51,711 bases of DNA. It comes from Chromera velia. Its lineage: Eukaryota > Sar > Chromeraceae. Location of the stretch: positions 31,674 to 83,384 of the forward strand of contig JAHBMJ010004182.1 of NCBI GenBank assembly GCA_018398765.1. The letters are read 5' to 3'. Below are positions 1 to 12,113 of the stretch, in pieces; positions within the stretch are counted from its first letter, which is position 1, and each line of letters begins with the position of its first letter. The position numbers and the translations under genes are program-made. The notes beneath the pieces were generated by a model. The model did no database searches. It saw only the letters and a program-made list of their open reading frames with translations, and was not told the origin of the DNA.

Positions 1-1781
1 GGGGGGTACGGGGGTGGCCTCCTTGGGTGGGGCCAGTGGGGGGACGGGAACCTTGTACTCCTCTGGGGGGAGTGGGGGGGGGCTCTCTCCTGGCGGCTTT
101 TCTTCTTTCGGGGGAAGCGTCGGGTCTGCTTTGGCGGCAGCAGCGGCAGGGGGGGCAGGTACATGGTCACCTCAGAGAAGGACGTACAGGAATAAGGACA
201 GGTCGGTAGGGGCGGGGGGTGGGAGAACAAACATACGAACACATGAATGAAAAGAAAGCACTCCAGGTGGCCCGCCTTTGAGTGCAACTCACAGAAGAAA
301 CGGGCCCAGTGCCATTGGGTATCGCCTTCTTCTTGTGAGGGTCTACGCATTGTTCAGATTATATTGACATTTGCATGAGAGTGATCGAATGCAGATGGGG
401 TGACAGTCCCGGCTGTGTGACGCTGACAGGGGCGCTTGCGGACGAGCTCGAGCCCCCAGCCCCGGAGTGGATCCAGAGAAGACTGGAGAATTGGCGCACA
501 GGCACAAAGGAACAAATGGTTGCGTACAAGGATCTCGATAAATTGGAGGCGTGGGAGCGTCGGGGGTTCGGGTCGGCCTCCTCATGCACGTACGGGCAGC
601 TGCTTCGGATCGAAAAGATGAAAGTGGAGGACTTGGCAGGCAACCCGAATGTGAGTTAGAGTTTGAGTGCGTGCGTGCGTGCGTGCGTGTCTGCATCATG
701 TGACGTTTTGTTCGGACTAGTTTGACTGTCTGCAGTTGACGCTTCGGCTGGGATGTGACCAATTTTCGCCCTCATCCCCCCCCTTTTTTTTCACTTTCCA
801 GCATGTGATCTTTCATACCTGAAATTTTCTTTTTCTCTCTGTCTCTCCTTCCGTGCCCATCCCGTCTGTTTGTTCTTCCGTCTGAGTTTGTCAGAGTGTC
901 TCAGGGCAAACCTCGTCTGACTGTTTGTTGCCTTGGTTGTTTTTTGGATCTGTCGACGGGTCCGCGTGGCTGTCCTTTTGATCGAATTGACTTGTTTGTT
1001 CGTGCACTGATTTCCATGCGTGCATGCATGCAGGCTCTGAAGGTCGCACAGCAACTGTCCAGAGCGTACAGGAACCTGAGAGAGTACATCTCCTCCTCCA
1101 GGGAGAGACTGGATCTCATGGATCCGGATCTGGTCAGTCAGTCAGCCAGTGAGGGTTTCTTTTTTTGTCTGCCTGTGGATTGATTGATTCTCTGCCTAGT
1201 TGATAGTCTGCATGTCTCCGGGGCTGGGTGTCTGTCTGCCTTTCTGGGTGCTCGTATGTGTATGTATCTGACTGGTTTTTTGTGCGTGTGTGTGTGGGGG
1301 GCCCGGCTGTTTGTGTGGGTGTGTTTGAATGAATGAGTGAACGAGTGTGTGAGTGAGTGAGTGAGTGAGTGAGTCAGTGAGTGAGTGAATGAGTGAGTGA
1401 GTGGGTATGTGGGTAGGTGGGCGGGTAGGTGAGTGAAAGCGAATGAGTGAGGGGGGGACTGAAGGAGGTGCACACGTTCCTGTGGAAGGCTCTTCGTCCC
1501 TTGCAAGCACTTTACCTTACAGATCGATGCCCAGCAGACGTTGTTTCTGCATGTGCACTCACTGCATGTATGTATGAAGGAAAGCACATGTCCACCCATT
1601 CTGTGCTTGCAAAGCTTTATCGGTTGTCCCGTTCATTCCTGTTTCCTTCCTTCCTGACTGACTGAATTTGCATTTGTGGGTGCAGGCGAAGGACGAAGGT
1701 CTCGTGAAGGCTTTGGGGACCTTTGAGAGGTCCTATAGGTGCTGCAAGCGTCTGTTCCTCGAACCCGACAACCTCGTCTAA
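1..1781 (+). CDS. 3' part of unrecognised protein with helical C-terminus (5' end outside window)
   Basis: I infer four exons by phase: <1-158, 430-650, 1034-1132 and 1686-1781 (TAA). The first encodes a Gly/Ser/Ala-rich low-complexity stretch. The second encodes a charged helical segment that includes PEWIQRRLENW and KVEDLAGNPN. The third encodes ALKVAQQLSRAYRNLREY and onward, and the fourth ends in LFLEPDNLV. Donors are GTACAT, GTGAGT and GTCAGT; the acceptors of exons 3 and 4 are ATGCATGCAG and GTGCAG. The last three exons join in phase 0. The first junction is less certain, because an alternative acceptor at 393-394 would need another frame upstream. Two AATAAA signals follow the stop (1852 and 1862). 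The C-terminal ~110 residues look mainly alpha-helical and basic. I recognise no family and propose no function. Confidence 0.6.
1329..1446. repeat. (GAGT)n microsatellite in last intron of the first gene
   Basis: A nearly perfect GAGT/GTGA tetranucleotide array with a few GGGT variants. It lies inside the 1133-1685 intron, whose donor (GTCAGTCAGTCAG) is itself a tetranucleotide run. Confidence 0.85.
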
Positions 1782-3823
1782 CGGACCTGGCCCGACAGTA
1801 TTCCTGCAGTCTCGCCTGAAGAAGAGAAGAAGAAAAAGGAAGTTCGCTGTCAATAAATGGAAATAAACTCTCTCTCCCTCGATCTCTGTGAATGTGCTCG
1901 CACTTACTCATTCAATAATCATTCACTCACTTGATCGCTTCCCCACGGCCGGAGTGATGTAAAGAGAAAAGGAAGGAACGAACCGCCAGGGGAGGAACAG
2001 CACGTCGAAGGCAGGAGACATGATCGAGGGCAAGGACCATGCAGAGCTCCCGAGCAAGAAGGAAGCGAGGAAAGAATAAGTAAAAGTGAGGGAGGGAGGA
2101 ACAATGAGCACAATCACCATGCAGAGACCCGATGACCCAGTCTTGGTCATGGAAGGGAAAAAGGGAGCAGAAGCATGTAGAGAAAGATGGAGGAGGCATG
2201 AGAGCATTTCTGTTGTCCTTCTGTTTGTTTCAAAGGAAGGACATTTTTCGGCTGTCTGTCAGCTTTCTCGAATGTGCATGTGCATATGTGCCTGTGTGTC
2301 TGTGGCTCTCTGTTTGCTTCCACACACACTCACTCAGTCTGGCCGGCCGATCGACAGAACCTGTCCGGAGGTTCGAACGTTCGTCGATCAGAAGGCAAAA
2401 GGAAAGAAACATTCGTACAGTACGGTCCAGTTTGCTCGAAAGAGTGAATGAGTAAATGAGTCAATTTTCAGTGCATGAATCTCCATTGTGCCACTTCATG
2501 TATTCCTGATTCTTTCGTATGGTGGCAACGTACGTGGACGAATGAATGCAACTGCATGCATGAATTTGAATGTGCGCCTCCTCTGCCTCTAGCTCCTCGT
2601 GTGTTTGTGTGATTGGATTGCATGAATGTCTGCATCCGCCCATACGCTTTCACCATTAATTGTAGCAGCACAACGATGACTCAATCGTTTCTACTTCGCT
2701 CCCTGCGTGATTTCTTCACTAATAGCCAGGGTGATTCACTCACTCGTTCACTCATTCACTCATTCATTCACTCATTCAGTCTTCGCCGTCCTTAATTTCC
2801 ATTGCCATTCCAAACTTTCAAGGGGGCGAGCGTGATGCGGCATGCACTGAATGACAGAAGTCCGTGAACATCATGTTGCATCATCTGTGAACATCAAGTC
2901 AAGGCAGCAAGCAGCACGTGAATGTCTTGGGGTTGCACTTTCCCCCGCTTCTCCGTGTAGGGTCGGGAAAAGCCTGCATGAAAGCACTACACTTTGGGGT
3001 GCCTTTGTCAGCATAGGTATCCCTTCTTGCATGTAGTGGGGCAATCAATGGCAAACTCACTTGCGCACATAACACAGGATGGGGAAAACTCTAAAAAACA
3101 TGAGTGACATGATGAGTCTTGCTCAGATTTTTGATTAATCTTAAATATTATTGATTTGTTGTCTAGCTACTAGTCTATCGCAATTTGTACGACTAGACGT
3201 GGCTAGAGACGCGGATGTTAATTTAAATCATTTTTTTTAAAAGCAATTTTTAATTACTGGCCTACTATGATAGTAACCTGAGTAGTAATACGTACAGCTA
3301 GTGTTATACAAAAATTTTGTTTGAAAAAGAACACCCAGAAACACCCATATAATTTAATGTATTTTATAATATGAATTCCTTCAAAATAAATTTTAATAAT
3401 CATACGTAATCCTATTGTGCCTCTCACTATGACAGCCTGAATTCACAGCCTGTAGTATGACATTACTACTAAATTTACTAATTAAGATTTTAATGAATAA
3501 TATACGTGTACAATTAGTTGTAGAATTAGTTTTAAAAAAAGTAGACTGTTTCACACTATATACATGTAGTTTTAAAAAATATAAATGAACATGAAATATA
3601 ATTGAATTGATTAGTTTGTTGGTTCATGGATTTTAGATGCCAGCGCAAGCTCATTCTGCTGCTTCATGATGCTCTATCCCTCCAGATTCGGCTGCATGCC
3701 GCTGTATATACCTTTTCCAAGTTTGACCTTTCAAAGTTTAAACTTGAATACAATCAATCTTCGTCAGTTTTTCTCTTCAAGAAGTATCTACACGGTGATA
3801 CCGGTGGAACGAATGCTCCTGCT
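1782..3823. other. Intergenic region between convergent genes
   Basis: About 2 kb separate the stop of the first gene (+) from the stop of the minus-strand membrane gene. The part near 1850 holds two AATAAA polyadenylation-type signals. 2735-2785 is a short CACT/CATT repeat. 3050-3640 is markedly AT-rich with many in-frame stops on both strands and no coding signal. I see no gene here. Confidence 0.6.
3050..3640. other. AT-rich island without coding signal
   Basis: Base composition changes abruptly from the GC-balanced surroundings to AT-rich DNA full of short A and T runs and TAA/TAG triplets. It resembles the AT-rich blocks at 9.7-10.5, 21.1-29.3, 43.0-43.9, 46.1-46.7 and 50.3-51.0 kb. It may be decayed transposon DNA, but no terminal repeats were recognised. 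Confidence 0.5.
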
Positions 3824-4551
3824 TCAACGTCCGGTCCAGCTACCTGAAGGGTGAATTCCCTCTCTAGAGTCGCCCGAGGCCTGTCCTCGTCGGAGGAGCC
3901 TGGGGCTTTCTCGAGGGCGGGCATGTGTTTCCACTTTTTGCCCGACCATCTCCTCGGCTTCTTCTTCTCCGTTTAGGCTGTCTTCGTCCTTTTCAGACGA
4001 CTTGTCGATGCCCTCAGGATCCATCACCTGTTCGATGGATCAAAGAGCCATGCAGTTAAGTGATCAACAAAGAAGTCAGATCAAATCATACGCTCTGCTC
4101 AAAACTCTGCAAAGGCGGCTGTGCTCGAATGCCTTTCCAAAATTACCCAACTCTCAAAGGAATGAAGCCGTTTGCATGAATTTCATACACACAGGGCATG
4201 TAAGCAAGGGAGCATAAAAGACCCTGAGACCGAGCACAGCTGCACGCGCACAAGCACCATGCAAGACGGTTGTCCGACCTCTGAAGTCCTCCCTGGATTG
4301 CGACTGCCCTCGGCCTGAATGCTGGACCGGGGCCTCGAGGGTCGCCTCAAATTGGAAGCGTGCTGCGACGCTTTGAGCTCCCTGAACTTCTCGTACGCGT
4401 CTGAGAGAAAGAACACGGACTCGATCTTGTACCCAACTTGGATGGCTGCCATCATGAGACCAAGAAGCCCTGGATCCATACATACACACACACACACACA
4501 CTCTCTCTCTCTCCCTCTCTCTCTCCCTCTCCCTTTCTCTCTCTCTCTCTC

Positions 4552-4590
<39 letters not shown>

Positions 4591-4656
4591 CTCTCTCTTT
4601 CTCTCTCTCACACTCACACATACACACACAAACACACGCACATACACGTACACATA

Positions 4657-4687
<31 letters not shown>

Positions 4688-7600
4688 CTTTACACTTATA
4701 CACACATAAACGCATGCACGCACACTTGCGCCATCACCTGCGCGCGTGCTCTCAGGAACAAGCAGACAGTCACACATGCGGAACCTGGCAAGCACGGAAG
4801 AGCAAGCACTCGGACACGCACGCACGCACGCAATCTCTCTCTCTCTCTCTCTCGTCCCCTCGCCCCTGTTCCCACACTCATTCCCAAATTTACAAACCAT
4901 GTCAGCAAACTGCATGTGCACTCACGCACACTTACGCACCCACCGACAGGTTGACAGTTTGGCAGAAAATTAGGCAGACAGACAAACAGTATGACAGGCA
5001 GGCAGGCAGGCATACCGGCAGCTAAATATAAGCGACTGACTGACCGACCGATAATGGAGACAGAGCTTCGCTCTGGTGTGTTGACAAGAGCATTCGCCTG
5101 CCAGTGCAACAGGGAGGGAGGGAGGGAGGGTGGTAATGAAATCTACGTACTTCAGCAGAATCATCTATAGCCGCATCTTCCCGTCCTCTGTTCTCATTTA
5201 TGCCTGTAGGAATCTTGGTGTTTACAGACAGAAGGACCAACTTTTTTTTTCGCTGCGGGCCTTGAGGGCCGGTCAAACTGCCTGTCGTGTTTCGGTCTTT
5301 CTGCATGACGGTCAAATTTCAATCAAAGGCCTCGGACTTTTTCGGCATGGCATGATACTCCTTTCCTCAGTGATAGGAAGGAATGAGAGAGAGAACCCAG
5401 CCAGGCAGGGTGATTAGCCCTAGGCAGAACGGTCCCAACATTTTGCTTTGTTCTCTTGCAGCGGCTGAATTGCAGAAGGGCAGCTTCACATATAGCCATG
5501 CGGCTGTATGTATGTACATGTATACACAGCTACGTGCACGTACTTATACAGATCATGTTAAGATTTTTCCCGTCAATTCAATTCGACAAGAAGGAAGTGG
5601 AGATGCATGTACCTGAAGGGCCAAAAGGGGAACCACCCCGAAGACCACGCTGACAAGCGCACCCGCGTACTTGGTCATGTCGGCTTTCAGCTGCGTTGCG
5701 TGCGTCAGTCACGGACAGGCAATGCATGCATGACTGCATGACTGCAGCTCAAGTGCGTTGACATGATCGTGGGATTGTGGGAGAAACGACGGGACTCGAT
5801 GCCTCTCTCTGTCTGCACCTAGCTGCCCGCTCTCGATCACTGACTGTCATACAATTGAAGAAACAAACGGAAGAACTAAGAAGGGGAGGTGGACCGTGGA
5901 CGTGTGTGAGGGGTAGCAGAGAGAGGATTCTGAGCCGTTGGGGGGCAGGACAAACAAACCAGTTTTTTGTCTTGTCAGCTGGTCTTGTCTTTTTTTTTCT
6001 TTTCTCATCACTTTGGCCTTTCTGGTGATTATGTTTTGTGTGGTTATGCATGTGCATGTTTGCGTGGCAGATCTCTCTGTTTGCACAGTTTGACTCGCTG
6101 GCTGACTGACCACGGCAAGTTTCATGAGTATCTCCTTTTCAAAGTGCTCGACCTGGTCTGCGCGTATATACGTGTGCATACAGCAGGACAGTAAATTTTC
6201 ATACAGGAAAGGAAGTACACGTGCGTAGTCGCAGATCGGAATGGGTTCGTGCAGACCAATGCAGTCAACATGCTCGAAGAGACAAAAATCAGATTGCATC
6301 ACACAACTGAATCATTGCGGGTCTTTTATTTCTTTGCTGTAAGCTGCACTCCAGAGTATTTCCCCCTTCTTCCATTTCCCTGGGCATGCAGTTGACAAAA
6401 AATTGGATTGCCCACGGAATTCGCTTCAGCTGTGTCCTCGATTTCTCCCTTGCTGCCTGGAGCATTTGTCTCTCACGCACCTTTTGAAATGTCTTCAACA
6501 GAGAGTCTCAGTGTGTGGACAGAGATGTCGTGGAGGACCTTTCGGGTCTCTTTCGAGCGAAAGTTCCGCAACTGCCTTCGGCTCTTGATGTCCTTCAGGA
6601 CAACGTATGTCTCCAGTGCCGAGACCACCCAGGCCACCCCCATGAACAACCAGTAGATGGGGATCACAGGCGCGATTTTGGGGTTTTCCCGGAAGTCCAC
6701 CAGCAACGCAACAGTGAACGCAACGGCGTCCCCCACACCGAAAATGACGTTGACGGTCATCGTGATGGTCGGGTTGAACAGCCAAAGAATTGCGGCATGC
6801 AGCTGCCCTTTTCCTCTGCATCACATATAATTGAAAAAAAATTCCGAGCTGGCAGAAAAAAAAAAACAGTTAAGTGGATGGACAGGCAGATCATTGAAGA
6901 CGCACTTCGTGAGGTGTGTGTGGTTTTTTTGTTTCAATTCCTTTTTCATCAGATGAGATGCCGGGGACCACCTCAAGAAAATCTCGCCGAGAAGCATTGG
7001 AAGGGTGACAAGAGGCTGGAAAGAAGAGAGTGCGAAGAAAGAACAGGATAGCGAGCAGGGAGACAAACACGCCGTCAAGAGGCACGCTTTCTGCATGGAA
7101 GAGCTTCAAAAGGAGAGGGCGAAACACCACAATCTCCCGTCAAAACGCACAGGAAGAGACCAGATACTCCCTCCCATATATGCACAAACAAAAAGGAACA
7201 GAATGATTAAAAGCGAGAGAGAGAAAGTGTTTCACTCATCGCACTAACTCTGGACAGCTCAACCAAACAAGTCCCACCCTCCCACCGACCCACCGACTGA
7301 CCGCAGAACCATCCAGGAGAACCCCCCAATGAGGAGCACCCCGACGCCGCACACGACCCCAAGGGTGATGTACCCCTCTGCGATCACTCCCACGACTGCC
7401 GGGAGAACCTCGATTGACCTTCCGATTGCGAGGTCATACCGGTACTGCACTCACAAGCCAGGCAGGAAGGGGGTCGGGATGCAGAGAGACTTGGAAGGCC
7501 TTTTCTGAGTGTATGGATGATTGGCGGCGTTCCTTGCCAGGCAGACAAAAAGGATATTGTATGGCAAAGGGGGAAATATCGTCACTGTAGCGAAATATTA

Positions 7601-8210
7601 ATAGAAGAAGAGACACATACAGCGAAGCCGGCAAGAACAAAACAAGATTCTGTCGATTGTTTCAACTCACATTCTGCCTGCAGTGACCGATTCACGCACA
7701 TTTGTTGAGAAAAACGCTTTCAACACATACAGAAGTGACTCAAGCAAGCTTCGTAACTCGATCTGCACCAGCGTACCTCTGTGCCGTCAATGTCAGTGTA
7801 GTAGTACACGTGTGCAATTGCCACGTATCTGTTGGCTGTCAGTTCCATCTCTGACTGGAAGGACGCTGAGTGTCCGTCCGTCAAAGGGCCTCCGTGTGTG
7901 TCGACAGCCCTGCACACAGACAAACGGACCGACCGACAGACAGACAGACAGACAGACAGACAGCAAACTGGAGCAAACATCGTACTTCAATGAATGTATG
8001 CAGATCCACTCATGTTAGGGCCTCTTCACCCGTTCAAGCACAGCGACGTGGACTTCGTGTATGTCTCTGAAGGTTTGTTTAAGTGTACGTGTGAGAAAAT
8101 GAATGAACGAATGACATGAGCAACCAAGAAAAATTGAAAGTGAGAAAGCAAACACACAATAGAGCAGAAAAGCAAGAGAGCAAGAGAGAAAGAGAGAAAG
8201 AAAGACAGAA

Positions 8211-8254
<44 letters not shown>

Positions 8255-8696
8255 AATGAGTGCATGAATGAAGGAAGGAAGAACGGACGCACGGACGGAA
8301 GAAAGGAGGAAAACAATTTGTTTTTCTGCTGAGTCCGAGAAAACGAAACCATACACATCCAAAACTCCATACATGCATTCGAAGAAAATACATAAATCTA
8401 ATGATTTTTGGGCGATTTGCCCTGACCAGGAGAGTTTGAGACAAACGGAGTGCAGGCCCCTCTCCCAGCCAAACAGGAATGAACGTTTCCATGACTGATG
8501 TCCTTTCCCTTTTTCTTCACGGTCGGATAAGTGTGGGTGTCAACAGTGAACGTGTAAGCAGCCTGCACTTGCTTCCCAGTGGCAACGTCACGTAAACAGG
8601 AGGGTGAGAATCTGATAGAATGCTTGGTCAGGTGGGCATGGATTGCATCGACTTCTTTTCATATGCACATTGCATATGCTGACTACACGTGTTGCT

Positions 8697-8785
<89 letters not shown>

Positions 8786-8804
8786 TCTCTCTCTCCCTCT
8801 CCCC

Positions 8805-8849
<45 letters not shown>

Positions 8850-9386
8850 TCCCTGTCTGTGTGTTTCTCAGTGTGTGGCAGACAGAGAGACAGAGTGTAA
8901 GTTCGCGTGTCCGCAGCTAAGAGCATGCAGCTGGTTTTGCGCCAAACAAGAGCCTTCGGACAGCAACGCAGAGTGGGTCCTCTACCAGGAGATCAATTTA
9001 GGAAGAACATGGGAAACGGCATACGACATTCATTGCATGCTTTCCTGCAAGGTCAGTCGTCAATGACTGCAGCAGCTAATATGCAGACGAAATGCAGACA
9101 CATGCAGAGACACATGTATAAATCGGTGAGTTCAATCAATTTGCATACGCACTGTTGGGGTCTCATCCTCATGGAAGGTCGCAGGCGGTGGAGTGTCCCA
9201 AACAAGCTGGATCCCGGCCGGACAGGCCATCGGGGCGCTCTGTACCGCGGCCGTTGTCCCGGCCCCCATCCCCATCCAGCACACAGCACAGTCGCCATCC
9301 CCAGTCAGGTAGCAGACTGCGTAGCACAACCGAAGGAAAGGCCACAAGAAGCAAAGTGCAAAGTGGATGTTAAACAATGAAGCCAT
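3824..9386 (-). CDS. Multi-pass membrane protein, unrecognised family (5' end unresolved)
   Basis: A phase-consistent chain on the minus strand: 8611-8447, 7909-7777, 7444-7302, 6815-6481, 4469-4279 and 4027-3824 (TGA at 3824-3826). Donors are GTTTGT, GTACGC, GTCAGT, GTGCGT and GTCGGA; all acceptors end in AG. The first exons encode a beta-rich soluble segment (YTFTVDTHTYPTVKKKGKD, then VAIAHVYYYTDIDGTE). Then come about three or four transmembrane helices: one around GVIAEGYITLGVVCGVGVLL, two in exon 6815-6481, and a possible one at LLGLMMAAIQVGYKI. The C-terminal tail is acidic and ends in SGSWTGR. A candidate first exon, 9386-9153 (hydrophobic N-terminus starting MASLFNIHF), cannot be joined in phase without another exon around 8.9-9.05 kb that I could not define. 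The intron between 6481 and 4469 is 2 kb. Function unknown. Confidence 0.6.
4484..4690. repeat. (CA)n-(CT)n-(CA)n compound microsatellite in intron
   Basis: About 200 bp of CA and CT dinucleotide repeats. It ends about 14 bp from the acceptor of the minus-strand exon that starts at 4469. On the transcribed strand it reads (GT)n-(GA)n-(GT)n and sits where a polypyrimidine tract would be expected. Confidence 0.9.
8216..8251. repeat. (AG)n microsatellite
   Basis: An AGAGAG run in the intron between exons 8611-8447 and 7909-7777 of the minus-strand membrane gene. It is flanked by AAAG-rich sequence. Confidence 0.8.
8705..8848. repeat. (CT)n-(GT)n compound microsatellite
   Basis: About 115 bp of CT repeat with occasional CTGT interruptions, passing directly into about 30 bp of GT repeat. 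It lies in the unresolved 5' part of the minus-strand membrane gene. Long Leu/Ser open frames over it are artefacts of the repeat. Confidence 0.9.
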
Positions 9387-10061
9387 CGTTGGCAATTGTC
9401 AAAGTCTAAAAGCTGTACGTAGCTTTAGAGGGAGTCAAAGAGACGCTTTCCACATGCAGTCTCTTGCTCGGAAACATTCATGCACAGCGGCTCCCGCCAG
9501 TGACATCTCGCACGACATCACGTACATGGAGGGTCGAAGTATAGAGTTCGCAAAACGGCGAGTGCTTTTGTACATAAGCCAGCTAGGCAGGGCGCATATA
9601 TATACACCTGAATGAAAGGAAAAGCAGATTGTGACATGCAATCCATTTTCTTCATGCATTGCAATCGATGTGTATCGGTTCATGCATGCGTGCACACGCA
9701 ATTAAGCATCATAACTAAGCTATTAATAGCTGGTCGGATCCGCGGCCGAAAAACCGTTGCGCCGCGAGGCCGATAGACCGGGTTACGTCACGTGAAAATG
9801 ATGATTGAGGTTTTTGTTATGCATGCCGCGTCCCCGTATATGAGGGGCGGATCTAGCCTAGTCTATCAAAAGGTTCCGGTTCGTCCCGTCTGTTCTGAAT
9901 CTAAGAACACTGCTCATTACATCGGATTATACCTGACATAAACAAACTGGAGAACACCCCGCCTTGTTAGCTTTGGAGACAGATTGACATAATGGGAAAG
10001 CACCTTATGTAGAATTAATGAATCAATCAATCAAACCCAACATAATTTTTTTTAAAAAAAT

Positions 10062-10095
<34 letters not shown>

Positions 10096-10569
10096 CCTGA
10101 ACAAACTAGAACAAACTGAGTTGGTTCTGCCTTCTCTATATGGGGATGCGACATGCATACCGAAGTATACCGAAGCCTACCAAAGCCTCAATAATCGTTT
10201 ACCTAGCACAAAATTGATTCAACTAAGTTCTACAAAGAATAACAAAAACTTCGAAATTTAGATGCATGAATGTAGTAACGCATGCTAATGCATGCATATA
10301 CAAACATAAGTTATATAAAAGCCTAGATAAAAGCTCTCTCTATATATAAAAAAATGTTAACAAAACATTAATAGGTCTCACCAATAACAGACTCAGCCGA
10401 ACTTTACTGTAATTAATTACTGAACGCAGTAGCTATATGATGTCTATATCGATCTAGCTGCTGGCATCCTTCTGAACAGTTTTTACTGTAGTCTACTGTA
10501 CTAGCTACTGTAGTCATCTGGGGACACACAGAAAATTCTTTATAAAACGGTGTTTTATAAGGACCTCGG
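9387..10569. other. AT-rich non-coding stretch with dispersed repeat
   Basis: Upstream of the minus-strand membrane gene the sequence becomes AT-rich with no supported open frame. It includes an (AATC)n array at 10060-10096 and the TATA-bearing repeat at 9810-9868. Transposon debris is likely, but no boundaries were found. Confidence 0.5.
9810..9868 (+). repeat. Dispersed ~58-bp repeat, copy 1 (TATA-like core)
   Basis: This stretch matches 43359-43416 on the same strand at about 50 of 58 positions. The shared core is ATGCCGCGTCCC, then GTATATGAGGGGC (copy 2: TATATATAAGGGGC), then GATCTAGCCTAGT. Conservation between two AT-rich islands 33 kb apart suggests a transposon end or a TE core promoter. 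Confidence 0.65.
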
Positions 10570-11305
10570 GGGGGGGGGNNNNNNNNNNNNNNNNNNNNNN
10601 NNNNNNNNNNNNNNNNNNNNNNNNNNNNNNNNNNNNNNNNNNNNNNNNNNNNNNNNNNNNNNNNNNNNNNNNNNNNNNNNNNNNNNNNNNNNNNNNNNNN
10701 NNNNNNNNNNNNNNNNNNNNNNNNNNNNNNNNNNNNNNNNNNNNNNNNNNNNNNNNNNNNNNNNNNNNNNNNNNNNNNNNNNNNNNNNNNNNNNNNNNNN
10801 NNNNNNNNNNNNNNNNNNNNNNNNNNNNNNNNNNNNNNNNNNNNNNNNNNNNNNNNNNNNNNNNNNNNNNNNNNNNNNNNNNNNNNNNNNNNNNNNNNNN
10901 NNNNNNNNNNNNNNNNNNNNNNNNNNNNNNNNNNNNNNNNNNNNNNNNNNNNNNNNNNNNNNNNNNNNNNNNNNNNNNNNNNNNNNNNNNNNNNNNNNNN
11001 NNNNNNNNNNNNNNNNNNNNNNNNNNNNNNNNNNNNNNNNNNNNNNNNNNNNNNNNNNNNNNNNNNNNNNNNNNNNNNNNNNNNNNNNNNNNNNNNNNNN
11101 NNNNNNNNNNNNNNNNNNNNNNNNNNNNNNNNNNNNNNNNNNNNNNNNNNNNNNNNNNNNNNNNNNNNNNNNNNNNNNNNNNNNNNNNNNNNNNNNNNNN
11201 NNNNNNNNNNNNNNNNNNNNNNNNNNNNNNNNNNNNNNNNNNNNNNNNNNNNNNNNNNNNNNNNNNNNNNNNNNNNNNNNNNNNNNNNNNNNNNNNNNNN
11301 NNNNN
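10570..11305. other. Assembly gap (Ns) flanked by G runs
   Basis: 736 undetermined bases bordered by at least 8 G residues on both sides. The gap size may be an estimate. Confidence 0.99.
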
Positions 11306-12113
11306 GGGGGGGGCAACCGATCAGCAGTTAGTGAGAAAGCGCCTTGGTAGGAAAGTGTGTGCACACAGGGAGGACAGAGAAAGAGAAACAAAAAAAGCAC
11401 GCCACTCAGGCTTGTCATACAGCCTATTTAATTCAATTGCCTCAAGGCAGTAGACAGACAGATCACAAGAAGCTCGCCAGGCAGGCAGGCAGGTGACACC
11501 GAGCAAGCCCCGGTGCACGAGCAACAATGCATGCATTCGCACATACATATATGCATACTTACCTACACACGCAACGATCGAAACAACAACCAAGCAACGC
11601 ATCTACAAGGGTCAAACAGATTGCAGCAAAAGAATTTCCAGTGCCCTTCAAGTATAGGTATTTTTTGTTCAGTCCATCAATCAGTTAATCAATTATTCGT
11701 AGAGCCAGTCACCCAAGTGCGTCGGCAGGAAAGAGAAAGCTCAGAGTCATGCGCACCTCCCCCCCACACCTGTCCTTTTTTTTTGTTTTCCGGACCATCC
11801 CGGAAAGAGTGGAAGGAAAAGAGCGCAAGTAAAGAAGAGCTTCGGACGGAAGGACCGACGGAGGGGTGCCGTGAAACCACCCACCGGACTCGCCCCCCCC
11901 TCCCTTTTTTTTCTCAGGATTCAAACGAACCCACCCCCCTTCTTTTCTCTCACACACAAGGGCGCACAGACTGACGGGCCAACCCCTATACAAAGTTCAT
12001 TTCCCAACAGACAACAGAACCTCCCCCGTCCCCCCAAAGACGGGGGGGGAAGGGGAATGAGATCGGTAGAAGGAGGGGTGGGTCGTGTGAGGCAGTCAGA
12101 CAGACTTGTGCTT
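11306..12113. other. Downstream flank of V-ATPase C gene, no gene seen
   Basis: About 800 bp of low-complexity sequence with several C and T homopolymer runs on the plus strand (for example 11757-11785 and 11888-11915). It probably includes the 3' untranslated region of the minus-strand V-ATPase gene. No coding signal was found. Confidence 0.5.

Noticed and set aside
2340-2400. tRNA-like GGTTCGAAC box
   Set aside because: No matching A box at proper distance and no cloverleaf; no tRNA or rRNA was found elsewhere.
4438-5025. Thr-His and Ser-Leu-rich open frames around 4.4-5.0 kb
   Set aside because: They come from CA and CT dinucleotide repeats inside an intron of the minus-strand gene.
8579-8920. 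Ser-Leu repeat open frames on both strands
   Set aside because: Artefact of the CT/GT microsatellite at 8705-8848.
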